From Enterococcus sp. 9E7_DIV0242 (lineage in GTDB: Bacteria > Bacillota > Bacilli > Lactobacillales > Enterococcaceae): a stretch of DNA of 64,000 nt. Positions within the stretch are counted from its first letter, which is position 1. The number at the start of each line of letters is the position of its first letter. Below the pieces are notes generated by a model. It saw nothing but the letters and a program-made list of their open reading frames with translations. It was not told the origin of the DNA and ran no database searches. Positions 10,089-19,433 of this stretch are shown in pieces. The stretch is from assembly GCF_002140975.2 (NCBI RefSeq), contig NZ_CP147247.1, positions 1,612,001-1,676,000 of the forward strand, in the 5' to 3' direction. Position numbers and translations under genes: made by a program.

Positions 10089-10921
10089 TTTCCTTCCCTC
10101 ACTAACAAACGGTATTCTTTCCAGGTTCGTCGCCAAATTTTTCTGTTTTTCACCGTAACAAACTGCTTGACAGTCCGCTTCATTAAATGCTTAGTATGAT
10201 CAGCCAGCTTACCCTTATCATACTTTTGATAAAACAATCGTTCCGCTGAAATGATCGATTCATAGCGAGCTAAGCTGATTTGACTATAATCCAGAACAGA
10301 CAAATCATGCTCCAGTTTTAGATCAAGCACTTCGATTGACTGATGCTCTTGGTTTAGCTTCCAAAAAATCCAATGGTCTAAGAAATCTAATGGAAAAGCC
10401 TCATTAAATTGACCAACTGCTGTCACCCCAGCTTTGGTCAAACTAGTGCCCGAATTTATGGCCATCAATCGTTGCTCTGTTCTTCCAACTGAAGGAAAGG
10501 ATAGCTCACCGCTGACGTAACTATCACTAAATACCGGAGAAATTTTTCGACTTCCTGAATAGACAATAGGAACAAATGCCCCTACATTGTCTACATCCGA
10601 AAGCGAGGTAATCTGTTCGAAATAAGAACTATCTACCTCTGTATCTTGATCCAACAAGAGCAATAGCTGAGCTGAAACTTGATTAAATAAGGACAGTCCC
10701 TTGTTATAGGCTTGAGCTAAACCAGGATTCGCCGAATTGTGGAGATAGCTAACCCGCTCTCTATCAAAAAGAGCGTCTGCTTGTTTTTTCGGACTGTTAT
10801 CGTAAATCAATAAATAGACATTTTTTCTTTTCGCCACTATTTGACTTAAAGCATTATAGCTTGGACATTCCGCTATCTTCTTTTTGTAGAGAACCAAAAC
10901 GACCACTAGAGTATGCGCCAT
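10085..10921 (-). CDS. GT2 glycosyltransferase (EpaC-like position)
   Basis: 278 residues beginning MAHTLVVVLVLYKKK, with IYDNSPKK, HNSANPGLAQAYNKGL and the DXD motif LLLDQDTEVDSSY, typical of rhamnosyltransferase RfbN/WbbL-like GT2 enzymes using dTDP-rhamnose. The ATG at 10921 has GGAGG eight nt upstream and overlaps the preceding stop by one base (TAATG). The downstream overlap is four bases, so the three transferases are translationally coupled. The acceptor cannot be told from sequence. Confidence 0.85.
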   Translation of the reverse strand: MAHTLVVVLVLYKKKIAECPSYNALSQIVAKRKNVYLLIYDNSPKKQADALFDRERVSYLHNSANPGLAQAYNKGLSLFNQVSAQLLLLLDQDTEVDSSYFEQITSLSDVDNVGAFVPIVYSGSRKISPVFSDSYVSGELSFPSVGRTEQRLMAINSGTSLTKAGVTAVGQFNEAFPLDFLDHWIFWKLNQEHQSIEVLDLKLEHDLSVLDYSQISLARYESIISAERLFYQKYDKGKLADHTKHLMKRTVKQFVTVKNRKIWRRTWKEYRLLVREGK

Positions 10922-11703
10922 TAGAAGAACCTCCAACCCCATTTGTTAAAAAATCTATACATTGATTTCATAAATATATTAAACAAAGGAACACTTTTAT
11001 GCGCAGCTTTTTCATAAATATGAATCACTGGCTCAAAAGGGGTATAGAGAATCTTTTGGCCTGCCTGCTCAAAACGCAAACATAAATCATTGTCTTCAAA
11101 ATACATGAAAAATCGCTCATCAAAGCCACCGATATCATTGAATTTTTTTGTATCAAGCAACATGAAACAGCCTGATCCCATCCTGATATACGTAGTCTCT
11201 TCATCTGATAAATCTCTGCACTCATAATAGGCCAAGCGTTTGTCAAACAGTTTTCTGACAAAATTAAATGGAATAAACCGCAACATATAATCAAAAACAT
11301 CCAACTTTTGTCTCACGAGATATTGGATCGTCCCATCCTCATTCAATACCTTTGGGCAAACCATTGCCAATTCATCATTCGCCCTAATTCTGTTTATCAT
11401 AGCATCCAATGCTTCTTTCGTCACAAGCACATCCGGATTGAACACGATACCGTACTTTGTTGTCAACTGACGAAATATGACATTGTGCCCATAGCCAAAC
11501 CCTCGGTTTTCACTATGCTGATGTAAGTTAATAAACGGCACATATGTTTTTAACTTTGATATATAGTCATCATCAGAATGATTATCAAAAATATGTATCT
11601 CATATTCTGAAGAATCAGCTAATTCTTTTTTTAGATTATCCAGTACTCTGAATATATGTCTGCTATTATATGTCACAATAGAAATTGCAGTTTTCTCATT
11701 CAT
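10921..11703 (-). CDS. GT2 rhamnosyltransferase-like (EpaB/RgpB-like position)
   Basis: 260 residues. ISIVTYNS, IFDNHSDDD, HSENRGFGYGHN and FNPDVLV form the GT-A nucleotide site. GGFDERFFMYFEDNDLCLR is the conserved C-terminal block of rhamnosyltransferases that act on lipid-linked GlcNAc. As first transferase after the epaA-like gene it probably adds the first rhamnose (inference from E. faecalis epa and streptococcal rgp order). I start at the ATG at 11703, with AAGGGG about 12 nt upstream; a further in-frame ATG at 11727 lacks a Shine-Dalgarno sequence. Confidence 0.85.
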   Translation of the reverse strand: MNEKTAISIVTYNSRHIFRVLDNLKKELADSSEYEIHIFDNHSDDDYISKLKTYVPFINLHQHSENRGFGYGHNVIFRQLTTKYGIVFNPDVLVTKEALDAMINRIRANDELAMVCPKVLNEDGTIQYLVRQKLDVFDYMLRFIPFNFVRKLFDKRLAYYECRDLSDEETTYIRMGSGCFMLLDTKKFNDIGGFDERFFMYFEDNDLCLRFEQAGQKILYTPFEPVIHIYEKAAHKSVPLFNIFMKSMYRFFNKWGWRFF

Positions 11704-11923
11704 TCGCTCTGTAAACCCCTTAATCATAGAATCCGGTATATATTAAGAATATACTAAAAAATTCACTCATCTCATTTAAATAACTTAAATATTGCTCTTA
11801 CAGCCGACTAATTGTTTTCTTTTATGGTGTGAGCTTTTTTGTCCGTCTATCAATTCAAAACTTGATTTTCTTTGCTTAGAGTCTGAGATAACAAGCCTTT
11901 CAAAAAAAACTCTAAACAAACGG

Positions 11924-11966
11924 CAAGGCAGAAGCGGCCCATTCGGAGCTGAACACTTCTGCCTTG
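11924..11966. terminator. Stem-loop downstream of the epaA-like gene
   Basis: CAAGGCAGAAG and CTTCTGCCTTG form an 11-bp perfect stem with a 21-base loop. No long T run follows directly on the minus strand, so termination may be partial. The rest of 11704-11999 is AT-rich without visible genes. Confidence 0.5.
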
Positions 11967-11999
11967 TAAAGTATACCATAATCACTTGGTTTTCGAAAA

Positions 12000-13142
12000 T
12001 CAATGCTTCTTTTTCTTTGAATGCTTCCCAGCATGTTTTTCCAATTGCTGTTGACGGAATTCTTTGTTTCCAAACACGCGTAAAATATACATGAGCGGTT
12101 GATGATTTTCGCCTACCAAACCAATCAACTCAATAAACAGCTCAAGCCCAATCAGGCTAAATACAATTAATAAAATTGAAGCCAACTGACTGGCATAGCT
12201 AAATAGTAGTGCAACAAAAGAAAACACTAATGCCAAACCATAGATTGTCATTACTGCGCCCTTATGACTGAAGCCAAGAGAAAGCAGGCGATGATGTAAG
12301 TGCATCTTATCTGCAGAAGAGATAGGTCGTTTATTCAGCAGTCGTCGGATAATTGCATACACCGTATCTGTGATAGGAACACCTAAAATCATCAGCGGTG
12401 TAAGCACAGAAATGAACGTTGCATTTTTCAATCCCTGCAATGACATGACTGCAATCATAAAGCCTAAGAACAACGCCCCTGTGTCTCCAAGAAAAATCTT
12501 AGCAGGATAAAAGTTATATGGAAAGAAACCCACAATACTCGCTACTAAAATAAAAATTACAATTGACACATAAATCGTATTAGCATGTAAAAAGAAATAC
12601 CCTATAATCCCGATGGTTGTTAAGCTGATGATTGAGACCCCTGAGGCCAATCCATCTAAACCGTCAATCAAATTGATTGCATTTGTAATTGCAACAATCC
12701 ATATAACCGTCAATGGTAAACTAAACCACCGTAAATCAATCTGATTGAAAAATGGTAATGTGACAAAATCAATGCGAATTTCAGCAACAAAATAAATAAC
12801 TAATGATGCCAGAATAATCCCTATTGTTTTCTTAGAAGGAGATAGCTCCCAAATATCATCGATCAACCCTGTTGCCACAACAATTCCAGCTGCTAAAAGA
12901 ATCGGACCAATATATTCTAGCGGAATGACTGATTGAAAAAGAATCAAGCAAGAAAAACTGAATGAGAAATAAATAGCCAGGCCTCCTGCGGTCGGCATGA
13001 TTTTCTTGTTGATTCTCCGTTCCCCAGGTGCATCATAAGCTCCAATTCGAAAAGCCAACAGCTTAACAAGAGGAGTCAGAATTAAAGAAATCATGAATGT
13101 CAGTAAAAGACGCAGCATGACCTCGTAAATAAACATAGACAT
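12000..13142 (-). CDS. Undecaprenyl-phosphate GlcNAc-1-phosphate transferase (EpaA/TagO/WecA family)
   Basis: 380 residues with about ten transmembrane helices. TGLIDDIWELSPSKK carries the Asp-Asp pair for Mg2+; NAINLIDGLDGLASG and FLGDTGALFLGF are further PNPT family motifs; HLHHRLLSLGFSHKGAV is the carbohydrate-recognition loop of TagO/WecA. It starts surface polymer synthesis by placing GlcNAc-1-P on undecaprenyl phosphate. The C-terminus is a lysine/histidine tail. It precedes the three GT2 transferases, so it is the epaA-position gene. A good promoter lies at 13176-13203. Confidence 0.92.
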   Translation of the reverse strand: MSMFIYEVMLRLLLTFMISLILTPLVKLLAFRIGAYDAPGERRINKKIMPTAGGLAIYFSFSFSCLILFQSVIPLEYIGPILLAAGIVVATGLIDDIWELSPSKKTIGIILASLVIYFVAEIRIDFVTLPFFNQIDLRWFSLPLTVIWIVAITNAINLIDGLDGLASGVSIISLTTIGIIGYFFLHANTIYVSIVIFILVASIVGFFPYNFYPAKIFLGDTGALFLGFMIAVMSLQGLKNATFISVLTPLMILGVPITDTVYAIIRRLLNKRPISSADKMHLHHRLLSLGFSHKGAVMTIYGLALVFSFVALLFSYASQLASILLIVFSLIGLELFIELIGLVGENHQPLMYILRVFGNKEFRQQQLEKHAGKHSKKKKH

Positions 13143-13175
13143 AAAAAAGCCCTACTTTCTTAAGGTTCATCGTAT

Positions 13176-13203
13176 ATTATACAGAATCGCTCCTGATTTA
13201 CAA
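13176..13203 (-). promoter_or_regulatory. Sigma-70 promoter for the epaA-like gene
   Basis: On the minus strand TTGTAA (13203-13198), 16 bases, then TATAAT (13181-13176), about 35 bases before the ATG. Confidence 0.7.
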
Positions 13204-13281
13204 GTTCTACTAATAATGTAATCCATTAACCAGAATCAAAAAACTTTCTGTTTCATCCCTACTGTCATACAAGCAAAACAG

Positions 13282-14190
13282 TTATTTTTTTAGCTTTTTC
13301 TTCACTCGTTGAATCACCTGTCGAAACATCCCTTCGCGATCCTCAATTTTTCCATGGGACAAGTAATCCTCCACAACAGCATTGATAATTCCACCTAAGA
13401 CAATGATCGTTGAAGCAAAATTCAACCACAGCATCAAAACAATGAAGCTTCCAATAATCTGATATCCAGAAACCCTTGAACTGAAATAGGTGATATAAAT
13501 CCCAAATGCTTGTGACAGTAGCAACCAACCGACTGTTGCAAAAATTGCTCCCGGAAATACAGAGCGACTTTTTAGCTTCACGTTAGGGACAACAAAATAA
13601 ATCAAGCTCAGTGCAAGAAACAAACCTAACGCCGTAACTGGCCATTTCAGTGCTTCAAAAGTATCTATAAAATCTGTTGGGATGTGCACCATTTTCTCCA
13701 GCAGATCCAGAATGTTTTGACCAAGCCCTAGAATCAGCACAACGCCTCCTAAAGCAATCAAGAATAAGACGATCACAAACAAAGAGACAAGTCTCACTAA
13801 AATGAAATTTTTTCTCTGCTCCACCCCAAAAGCCTTATTCATTGCCGTTTGGAGAGCGTTGATACTCTGACTGGCACTCCAAAGAGTGGCCAATGCTGAA
13901 ATAGAGAGCAAACTACCGGAACTTTGCGTCAGTAACGATTTAATTGCCGGCTTTAAATCATTGAATATTGTTTCCGGAATAATCTCAGCCATATATGGCA
14001 GTACACTATTCGGGTCAATCCGAAGGTACGGTAAAATATTTCCAACAGCAATCAATAATGGAAATAATGATAACAGCAAATAGTAAGCAACCACTACAGA
14101 AGTATTCCCTATCTCGGAATCGATCATTCGATCCTGTGTTGTTTGAATAAATCGCTGAAGCTTCTGATTATTTTTCAATTTATCCAGCAT
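13282..14190 (-). CDS. YihY/BrkB family inner membrane protein
   Basis: 302 residues with six hydrophobic helices. The motifs VVVAYYLLLSLFPLLIAVGN near the N-terminus, SLLSISALATLWSASQSI in the middle and LLLSQAFGIYITYFS are those of the YihY (formerly ribonuclease BN) family. The ribonuclease name is historical and wrong; a transport or lipid-linked role is likelier but unproven. It lies between map and the epaA-like gene, as in E. faecalis. The C-terminus is basic (QRVKKKLKK). Confidence 0.88.
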   Translation of the reverse strand: MLDKLKNNQKLQRFIQTTQDRMIDSEIGNTSVVVAYYLLLSLFPLLIAVGNILPYLRIDPNSVLPYMAEIIPETIFNDLKPAIKSLLTQSSGSLLSISALATLWSASQSINALQTAMNKAFGVEQRKNFILVRLVSLFVIVLFLIALGGVVLILGLGQNILDLLEKMVHIPTDFIDTFEALKWPVTALGLFLALSLIYFVVPNVKLKSRSVFPGAIFATVGWLLLSQAFGIYITYFSSRVSGYQIIGSFIVLMLWLNFASTIIVLGGIINAVVEDYLSHGKIEDREGMFRQVIQRVKKKLKK

Positions 14191-14656
14191 CTCTATCTCC
14201 CCACTCTTTTATCGGTTTAACAACTACGACCATAAAAAATTGAACAAACTCCATTTTCCTTCAAACACTATAGCCTCGTCAAATCACAGAAATGCTCTTC
14301 ATCACGAATCCCATGTTCAAGTTATTTTTTTGTCGAACCGTACCTATTTTCCTCTCAAAATCTATCGCACAAAGGAACTCGCTCCTGTGGCTAGTCAATG
14401 TCGTGCTTTATTTAGCTGTTCCTTGATTCAATTAAGTTTTACATAAGATTTTTATTCCTTTTATGTAAAAAAACTGAAGACCGGAACAATCGTCAGAGTG
14501 ACGTTGTACCTGGCCTTTTCAAGAAAAAAAGGACAACCCTTAAAATGAAAATTGTCCTTACATGTACAGTTAAAAATTAGAAGAAATCGGTCAAAGACCT
14601 TGATTGCTGCTGAAAACAAGGTCTTTGACCTTTCTCTGTATCATTTGCCTAATTGC
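14191..14656. other. Intergenic region with three stem-loops
   Basis: About 465 bases between map and yihY. Besides the map terminator it holds TTTTACATAA/TTATGTAAAA (14437-14470) and GGACAA/TTGTCC (about 14531-14558). Short frames on the plus strand lack a ribosome binding site and recognisable sequence. I see no gene here. Confidence 0.5.
14589..14630 (-). terminator. Terminator of map
   Basis: GGTCAAAGACCTTG and CAAGGTCTTTGACC form a perfect 14-bp stem 27 bases after the map stop. The minus strand continues with a T-rich stretch. Confidence 0.7.
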
Positions 14657-15421
14657 TTAATATGTCAGTTCTTCCCCTTGAGACGTAAGGATTTGCGGCC
14701 CCTCTTTAGTAATAGCCAATGTATGTTCAAACTGGCAGCTTAAACCGCCATCTTGAGTATATGCTGTCCATCCGTTAGGGTCCATCTTCATTCGCCATGT
14801 CCCTGTATTTACCATTGGCTCAATTGTGATCACCATTCCCTCTTTCAAGCGAAGACCTTTACCCGCTTCACCATAATGAGGAACAGATGGGCTTTCATGA
14901 ATAGTCGGGCCAATGCCATGACCAACAAAATCACGAACAACAGACAGCCCTTCTCCTTCGACGTAGGTTTGGATCGCATGACCTATATCACCAATACGAT
15001 TACCGACCTGTGCCTGCTCAATCCCTATATAAAGAGCCTTTCTTGTTACTTCCATTAAATGATCCAACTCAGGTGTTGATTCTCCAACAACATAGGACCA
15101 ACAAGAATCTGACATAGCCCCTTTAAAATCAATACACATATCTACTTTAATCAAATCGCCGCTTTTCAATAACTTCTTTCGAGGAAAGCCATGGCAAATT
15201 TCATCATTGATACTGCAACACGTCGCATATTTATACCCTTCATAGCCAATCTGAGCAGCTATGCCGCCATTTTTTTCAATAAAATCTTTCACAAATACTT
15301 CAATATCCCAACTGGAAATCCCAGGTTTGATAAAATCTCTCAAATGACGATGGACATCTGCCAGTAGCTCTCCAGATTCGTTCATCATTTCAATTTCTCT
15401 TGCTGATTTTAATGTGATCAT
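14657..15421 (-). CDS. map: Methionine aminopeptidase, type I
   Basis: 254 residues. The metal ligands are visible: D in KVDMCIDFKGAMSD (two Asp), H in DFVGHGIGPTIHE, E in ITIEPMV and E in CQFEHTLAI. GISSWDIEVFVKDFIEKNGG and CCSINDEICHGFP are typical of type I enzymes. It removes the N-terminal methionine from new proteins in the cytoplasm. It has no SH3-like zinc extension. It is a single-gene unit with its own terminator, next to yihY. Confidence 0.95.
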   Translation of the reverse strand: MITLKSAREIEMMNESGELLADVHRHLRDFIKPGISSWDIEVFVKDFIEKNGGIAAQIGYEGYKYATCCSINDEICHGFPRKKLLKSGDLIKVDMCIDFKGAMSDSCWSYVVGESTPELDHLMEVTRKALYIGIEQAQVGNRIGDIGHAIQTYVEGEGLSVVRDFVGHGIGPTIHESPSVPHYGEAGKGLRLKEGMVITIEPMVNTGTWRMKMDPNGWTAYTQDGGLSCQFEHTLAITKEGPQILTSQGEELTY

Positions 15422-15596
15422 CTTGCTTACCTACTCCTAATTCAATATATTTACTGTTAGTTTAGCACAAACTTATCCCACAAGTGAAATGAATAGTGAG
15501 GATTTCATTTACTTTGTAATGGTTTTGTAAAGTTATAAACAAAGATTTTTTCTCTATTTTGTGGTAATATCTTAATGATTAGGGGGGAAATAATAG

Positions 15597-17606
15597 TTGA
15601 ATACTATACTAACTATACTATCAGCCTTCGTAATAATTCTTATCATTTTACGGCTGTCCCAGAAAATATCTTTTATCAAAATAAACAAAGAAAAATTTTT
15701 GTATTCTCTGGGAGATACTTTTTTTGTTTGGATCAGTTCATTGTTCGTATACACAGTAATTTTAGGTAAAACTGTAGAGTCTGTTGAACTACCTATTTAT
15801 TTCGCTATTACTGTTGTGATTACACTTATTTTCTTAGGCATAACTATGTTTATCCAGTCAGAAAATTCTTTAGTCACGAAAAAAGAAAATAGGAAGAAGA
15901 GTAAAATTCAACTATTTATGTTAGTTTTTTATTCACTGGTTGTTTTCTTCTCATTACTTCTTTATACAAGCAGTATCTGGCTAATTAATACCTTTGGACC
16001 AATCAGTATTGAACAATTGCTCTACAGTATGCAAACACTAGGTGGAACAAATACGGATCAAGTATATACTTTCATTGATAATCCATTGATCATTTCCGTT
16101 TTTACAACTTATCTTTTCATAAAAGTTGTATTACTTTTATGGAATAATACAATTTTGAAAAAAAATGAAGGTCGACGTGTCAAGAGAAAGCAAAAAAAAT
16201 GGACAAAATTGATTCTTCCAACGGTTGTATTTTCAACATTTGCCGCATCCATTTTACTAAGTGTCAATACAGTCGGTTTCGCTCAAGTTAAACTTTATTT
16301 TGGGCAATCTTCAATGATTGAAACAGAATTTGTCGATGCAAAAAATACAAACCTTGCGTTTCCTGAGCAAAAAAGAAATCTCATCTATATCTTCGCTGAA
16401 TCTCTTGAAGGCAGCTTCACAAGTGAAGAATTAGGAGGAACACAAAAAAACAATCTGCTTCAAGAATTGACAGATTTAACAAATGAGGGCGCAATTAACT
16501 TCTCAAACTCAGATAAAATAGGTGGAGCATACCAAGTACCGGGCACTGAGTACACCGCTGCTGGTATTGTGTCACAAACTTCCGGCATGCCGCTTAAGGC
16601 ACCAACCGCAGACTTGAATAGTTTTGGTCAAGGAGATATTTATAGTGATGGGAAAGCCCGCTTTTTACCTGGTCTAACTTCTATAGGAGAGATTCTAGAA
16701 GAGCAAGGGTACAATCAAACCTTTATTATGGGTTCTCCAGCTATATTCGGTGGAAGAAGTACGTATTTATCTCAACACGGAAATTACCATCTCTTTGATT
16801 TACAAGAAGCCAGAAATAGAGAGCTGATTCCTCAGGATTACAATCATTGGTGGGGATTTGAGGATAACAAATTGTTTGAATACGCCAAAAGTGAAGCTCT
16901 TGCTCTTGCAGATAAAGGAGAGCCGTTCAATTTGACTATGCTAACTTCAGATACACATTTTCCTGATGGGTTGTTAGATGATAAACCCACACCTTATGAT
17001 AATCAATATGCAAACGTTATTGCCTATTCAAGTAAACAAATTACAGAATTTATCAGATGGTGCCAACAACAACCATTCTATGAAAACACAACGATTGTTG
17101 TCTCTGGCGATCATTTAACAATGGATCAAAATTTCGTTAAGGATTTCCCAGAGGATTATGAACGGACAATTTTCAACCTATATATCAATTCACCAATCCA
17201 AGCCGAAGATAATCGCAGTAAAAATCGTGAATTTGGGAGCTTTGATTTATTCCCTACTACCCTTGCTGCTCTAAATGTAACAATCAGCGGGGATCGTCTG
17301 GGAATGGGAACCAATCTTTTTTCTGATAAAAGCACTGTAATTGAAAGACAGACGCTAGCGAGCGTGCGAGATGAGTTTACACAAAGATCTGAATTTTACG
17401 ACAAGCATATTTTAAATTATGACGAAAAAAGTTATAACAGTGATGACGAATCAAACGATAGTTCTCAAACAGAGACTACTTCAGAAGCAGTAGTCGAATC
17501 GTCAACAGTTTCTTCAACCACTGGAACAATAGGGACAACACCCTCTATTCCAGTAGTCACAGAAGAACAGACAACTGACGCTGTAACTGAACAAGTTATT
17601 GAATAA
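15597..17606 (+). CDS. LTA synthase/MdoB-like phosphoglycerol transferase
   Basis: 669 residues. Five N-terminal membrane helices (within about 1-240) are followed by an extracellular sulfatase-fold domain. NLIYIFAESLEGSF is the metal-binding entry, PGTEYTAAGIVSQTSG has the candidate nucleophile Thr, MLTSDTHFPDG and VVSGDHLTMD supply ligands. The GTExTxAG form is closer to MdoB/OpgB-type transferases than to classical LtaS, so the acceptor may be a glycan rather than lipoteichoic acid. The last 60 residues are a Ser/Thr/Glu-rich tail. The start is TTG at 15597 behind AGGGGGGAAA. It lies next to the Epa-like cluster, so it may add glycerol phosphate there (inference). Confidence 0.82.
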   Translation: MNTILTILSAFVIILIILRLSQKISFIKINKEKFLYSLGDTFFVWISSLFVYTVILGKTVESVELPIYFAITVVITLIFLGITMFIQSENSLVTKKENRKKSKIQLFMLVFYSLVVFFSLLLYTSSIWLINTFGPISIEQLLYSMQTLGGTNTDQVYTFIDNPLIISVFTTYLFIKVVLLLWNNTILKKNEGRRVKRKQKKWTKLILPTVVFSTFAASILLSVNTVGFAQVKLYFGQSSMIETEFVDAKNTNLAFPEQKRNLIYIFAESLEGSFTSEELGGTQKNNLLQELTDLTNEGAINFSNSDKIGGAYQVPGTEYTAAGIVSQTSGMPLKAPTADLNSFGQGDIYSDGKARFLPGLTSIGEILEEQGYNQTFIMGSPAIFGGRSTYLSQHGNYHLFDLQEARNRELIPQDYNHWWGFEDNKLFEYAKSEALALADKGEPFNLTMLTSDTHFPDGLLDDKPTPYDNQYANVIAYSSKQITEFIRWCQQQPFYENTTIVVSGDHLTMDQNFVKDFPEDYERTIFNLYINSPIQAEDNRSKNREFGSFDLFPTTLAALNVTISGDRLGMGTNLFSDKSTVIERQTLASVRDEFTQRSEFYDKHILNYDEKSYNSDDESNDSSQTETTSEAVVESSTVSSTTGTIGTTPSIPVVTEEQTTDAVTEQVIE

Positions 17607-17636
17607 AGACATCTATCAATAGAGCCGAGTTTTAGA

Positions 17637-17671
17637 AGAGAGTGGATGAAAAATCAACCACTCTCTTTTTT
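17637..17671 (+). terminator. Terminator of the phosphoglycerol transferase gene
   Basis: AGAGAGTGG and CCACTCTCT form a 9-bp stem with a 12-base loop, followed by TTTTTT. Confidence 0.85.
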
Positions 17672-17852
17672 ATGGTTCTAAATAAGGAGCTTGATAGAAG
17701 CAACATTTTTTACTAAATCTAGCTTCCTTAGCCAATTGAACAACTCAAAAATGTAATTTAATTATAACTATTTTTTTGATGAAAATGCTTCTAATTGGCT
17801 GTTTTACTCGATTTCTGTTCTTACCTCTCTCTATCTGACAGTCATTTGCAAT

Positions 17853-17881
17853 TTACATCTTGATTGTCTATCTGTTATAAT
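17853..17881 (+). promoter_or_regulatory. Promoter of the flavodoxin gene
   Basis: TTACAT (17853-17858), 17 bases, then TATAAT (17876-17881) with an upstream TG one base before the -10 box. It lies 31 bases before the ATG. The rest of 17672-17852 is AT-rich with nothing recognisable. Confidence 0.7.
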
Positions 17882-17912
17882 CAAATCTGTATTAATTTTA
17901 AGGAGGAACAAA

Positions 17913-18356
17913 ATGACCTTAGCTAAAATCGTTTATGCAAGTATGACTGGAAATACAGAAGAAATTGCTGATATTGTAGCAGAAGCATTTGAAAATTTAA
18001 ATATTGAAGTAGAGATCGATGAGTGTACTCAGGTAGATGCTGCAGATTTTGCTGCCGCTGATATTTGTGTCGTTGCTACCTATACCTATGGTGACGGTGA
18101 GCTTCCTGATGAAATCGTAGATTTTTACGAAGACTTACAAGAAGTAGACTTAAAAGGAAAGATTTACGGTGTTTGCGGCTCTGGTGATACTTTCTATGAA
18201 GAGTATTGCAAATCGGTCGATGATTTCGATGCCGTATTCACAAAAACAGGAGCAACTAAAGGTGCTGACAGTGTGAAAATCGACTTGGCTGCTGAGGAAG
18301 AAGATATTCAAAACCTAGAGGCATTTGCTAAAAAGTTAGTTGAAGCAGCTTCTTAA
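17913..18356 (+). CDS. Flavodoxin
   Basis: 147 residues, short-chain flavodoxin size, very acidic. The FMN phosphate loop is SMTGNTEEIA; TYTYGDGELP and CGSGDTFYEEYCKSVD contribute the two isoalloxazine loops. It carries electrons at low potential in the cytoplasm; partners are not encoded nearby. AAGGAGGA lies before the ATG. Single-gene unit with a strong promoter and a long terminator. Confidence 0.95.
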   Translation: MTLAKIVYASMTGNTEEIADIVAEAFENLNIEVEIDECTQVDAADFAAADICVVATYTYGDGELPDEIVDFYEDLQEVDLKGKIYGVCGSGDTFYEEYCKSVDDFDAVFTKTGATKGADSVKIDLAAEEEDIQNLEAFAKKLVEAAS

Positions 18357-18388
18357 TTCGATAAGCTTGTTAATCAGATTTCCAGTAT

Positions 18389-18448
18389 AAAACACGAGAG
18401 AAGCCGATAATTGTAGATTAACAATTATCGGCTTCTCTCGTGTTTTAC
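18389..18448 (+). terminator. Strong terminator of the flavodoxin gene
   Basis: AAAACACGAGAGAAGCCGAT... and its exact complement form a stem of about 25 bp with a 6-base loop (AGATTA), ending in GTTTT. Confidence 0.9.
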
Positions 18449-18490
18449 GTTCTGAATTCTTTCAGCTATTCAAGCTCATAAATAAAAGAA

Positions 18491-18629
18491 GAATGTGGGA
18501 TATAACTCAAGTCCTACGCTTGTTCTGTATCTAACCCAGAATAAACGGCAACTACTAGCAGCTAACTGTGTCAATATCCGCTCAGCATCAGTGGTAAACC
18601 ATTGTGTTTCAAGGCTTTTCGACAATAAG
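18491..18629. repeat. Dispersed stem-loop repeat, copy 2
   Basis: It starts GTGGGATATAACTCAAGTCC, continues with AGAATAAACGGCA and the conserved core (18548-18629) with GTGGTAAACCA and CTTTTCGACAATAAG. It lacks the 41-base insertion of copy 3. The remainder up to 18958 (about 330 bases) is AT-rich and holds only the weak promoter of the next gene (TATAAT at 18917-18922). Confidence 0.75.
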
Positions 18630-18958
18630 CTGAAATTCAAAAAAATTTTGTGTAATGAAGCAATTTTCGTGAAATCCATCTTATTGCTTGAAGCTTGTAA
18701 AAAACTCCATTAGTATTATTTGTTGATAAATACTAATGGTAAAACGAAAGGCTATAAAAGCCTAAGAGAATACATAAAAAAAGCTTAAAAATTCAATGGT
18801 TATAGACTATTTTGATTGCAAGGTTTAAGCTACCTTTCAACATCTATTTTTAATTGAATAGGTTTTTCTGGATAAAACTCTCTTAACTATGTTTCAGTTA
18901 GAAATTGTCTATATGATATAATAAAATTAGTAATTAACTAAAGAAACGGAGTGCTTAT

Positions 18959-19294
18959 ATGTTCTATTATTTATGTGCAATTGTGACATTAATTAGTTCG
19001 GCTGTGAGCTTTGGATTTTCTATCGACGCTTATATAACAGCTAAACCTCTAAAAGATGCAAGTCTTACAAATGCAAAATATGCCATGTCAAGAAGTGTAT
19101 CCATATTATTGGTTGCGATAGGACTATTTATTTTTAAATCAAATCCATTTTTAGTCGCCATTTCAACAATTATGATAGGTGTTCAATTGCTAGATGGGAT
19201 TATTGGTATAAAAATAAGTAGATTTAAAACATTGGGGCCATTACTAACTGCTGTCGGTAATACGGTTGTGTTGATTCTGTTTTTAATTAATTAG
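18959..19294 (+). CDS. Small four-helix membrane protein, function unknown
   Basis: 111 residues with four hydrophobic segments (about 3-25, 44-60, 64-85, 91-110) joined by short loops (DAYITAKPLKDASL, IKISRFKTLG). I do not recognise the family with certainty; the layout resembles small DUF4345/DUF4267-type membrane proteins. CGGAG lies seven nt before the ATG and a terminator follows, so it is a real single-gene unit. Confidence 0.7.
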   Translation: MFYYLCAIVTLISSAVSFGFSIDAYITAKPLKDASLTNAKYAMSRSVSILLVAIGLFIFKSNPFLVAISTIMIGVQLLDGIIGIKISRFKTLGPLLTAVGNTVVLILFLIN

Positions 19295-19320
19295 ACTTAT
19301 GGTTAAATGAAAATATATAA

Positions 19321-19359
19321 ACACATAAAAAACCTACATTTCGTAGGTTTTTTATGTGC
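19321..19359 (+). terminator. Terminator after the small membrane protein gene
   Basis: ACACATAAAAAACCTACA and TGTAGG-like TCGTAGGTTTTTTATGTG pair around TTTC. The stem is AT-rich and could also stop the convergent TetR gene. Confidence 0.75.
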
Positions 19360-19433
19360 GAATCCTTATTCTATTTGTCTTTACGGAAGTTAACACTCCT
19401 GTCATAACCTCTACTAATTCTTAACTATCTGTT

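Noticed and set aside
13282..14190. Ribonuclease BN
   Set aside because: The old name for this membrane family is a historical error; the sequence has no nuclease motif.
14240..14446. 68-codon ORF between map and yihY
   Set aside because: No ribosome binding site, no recognisable sequence, and it lies in a region of stem-loops.
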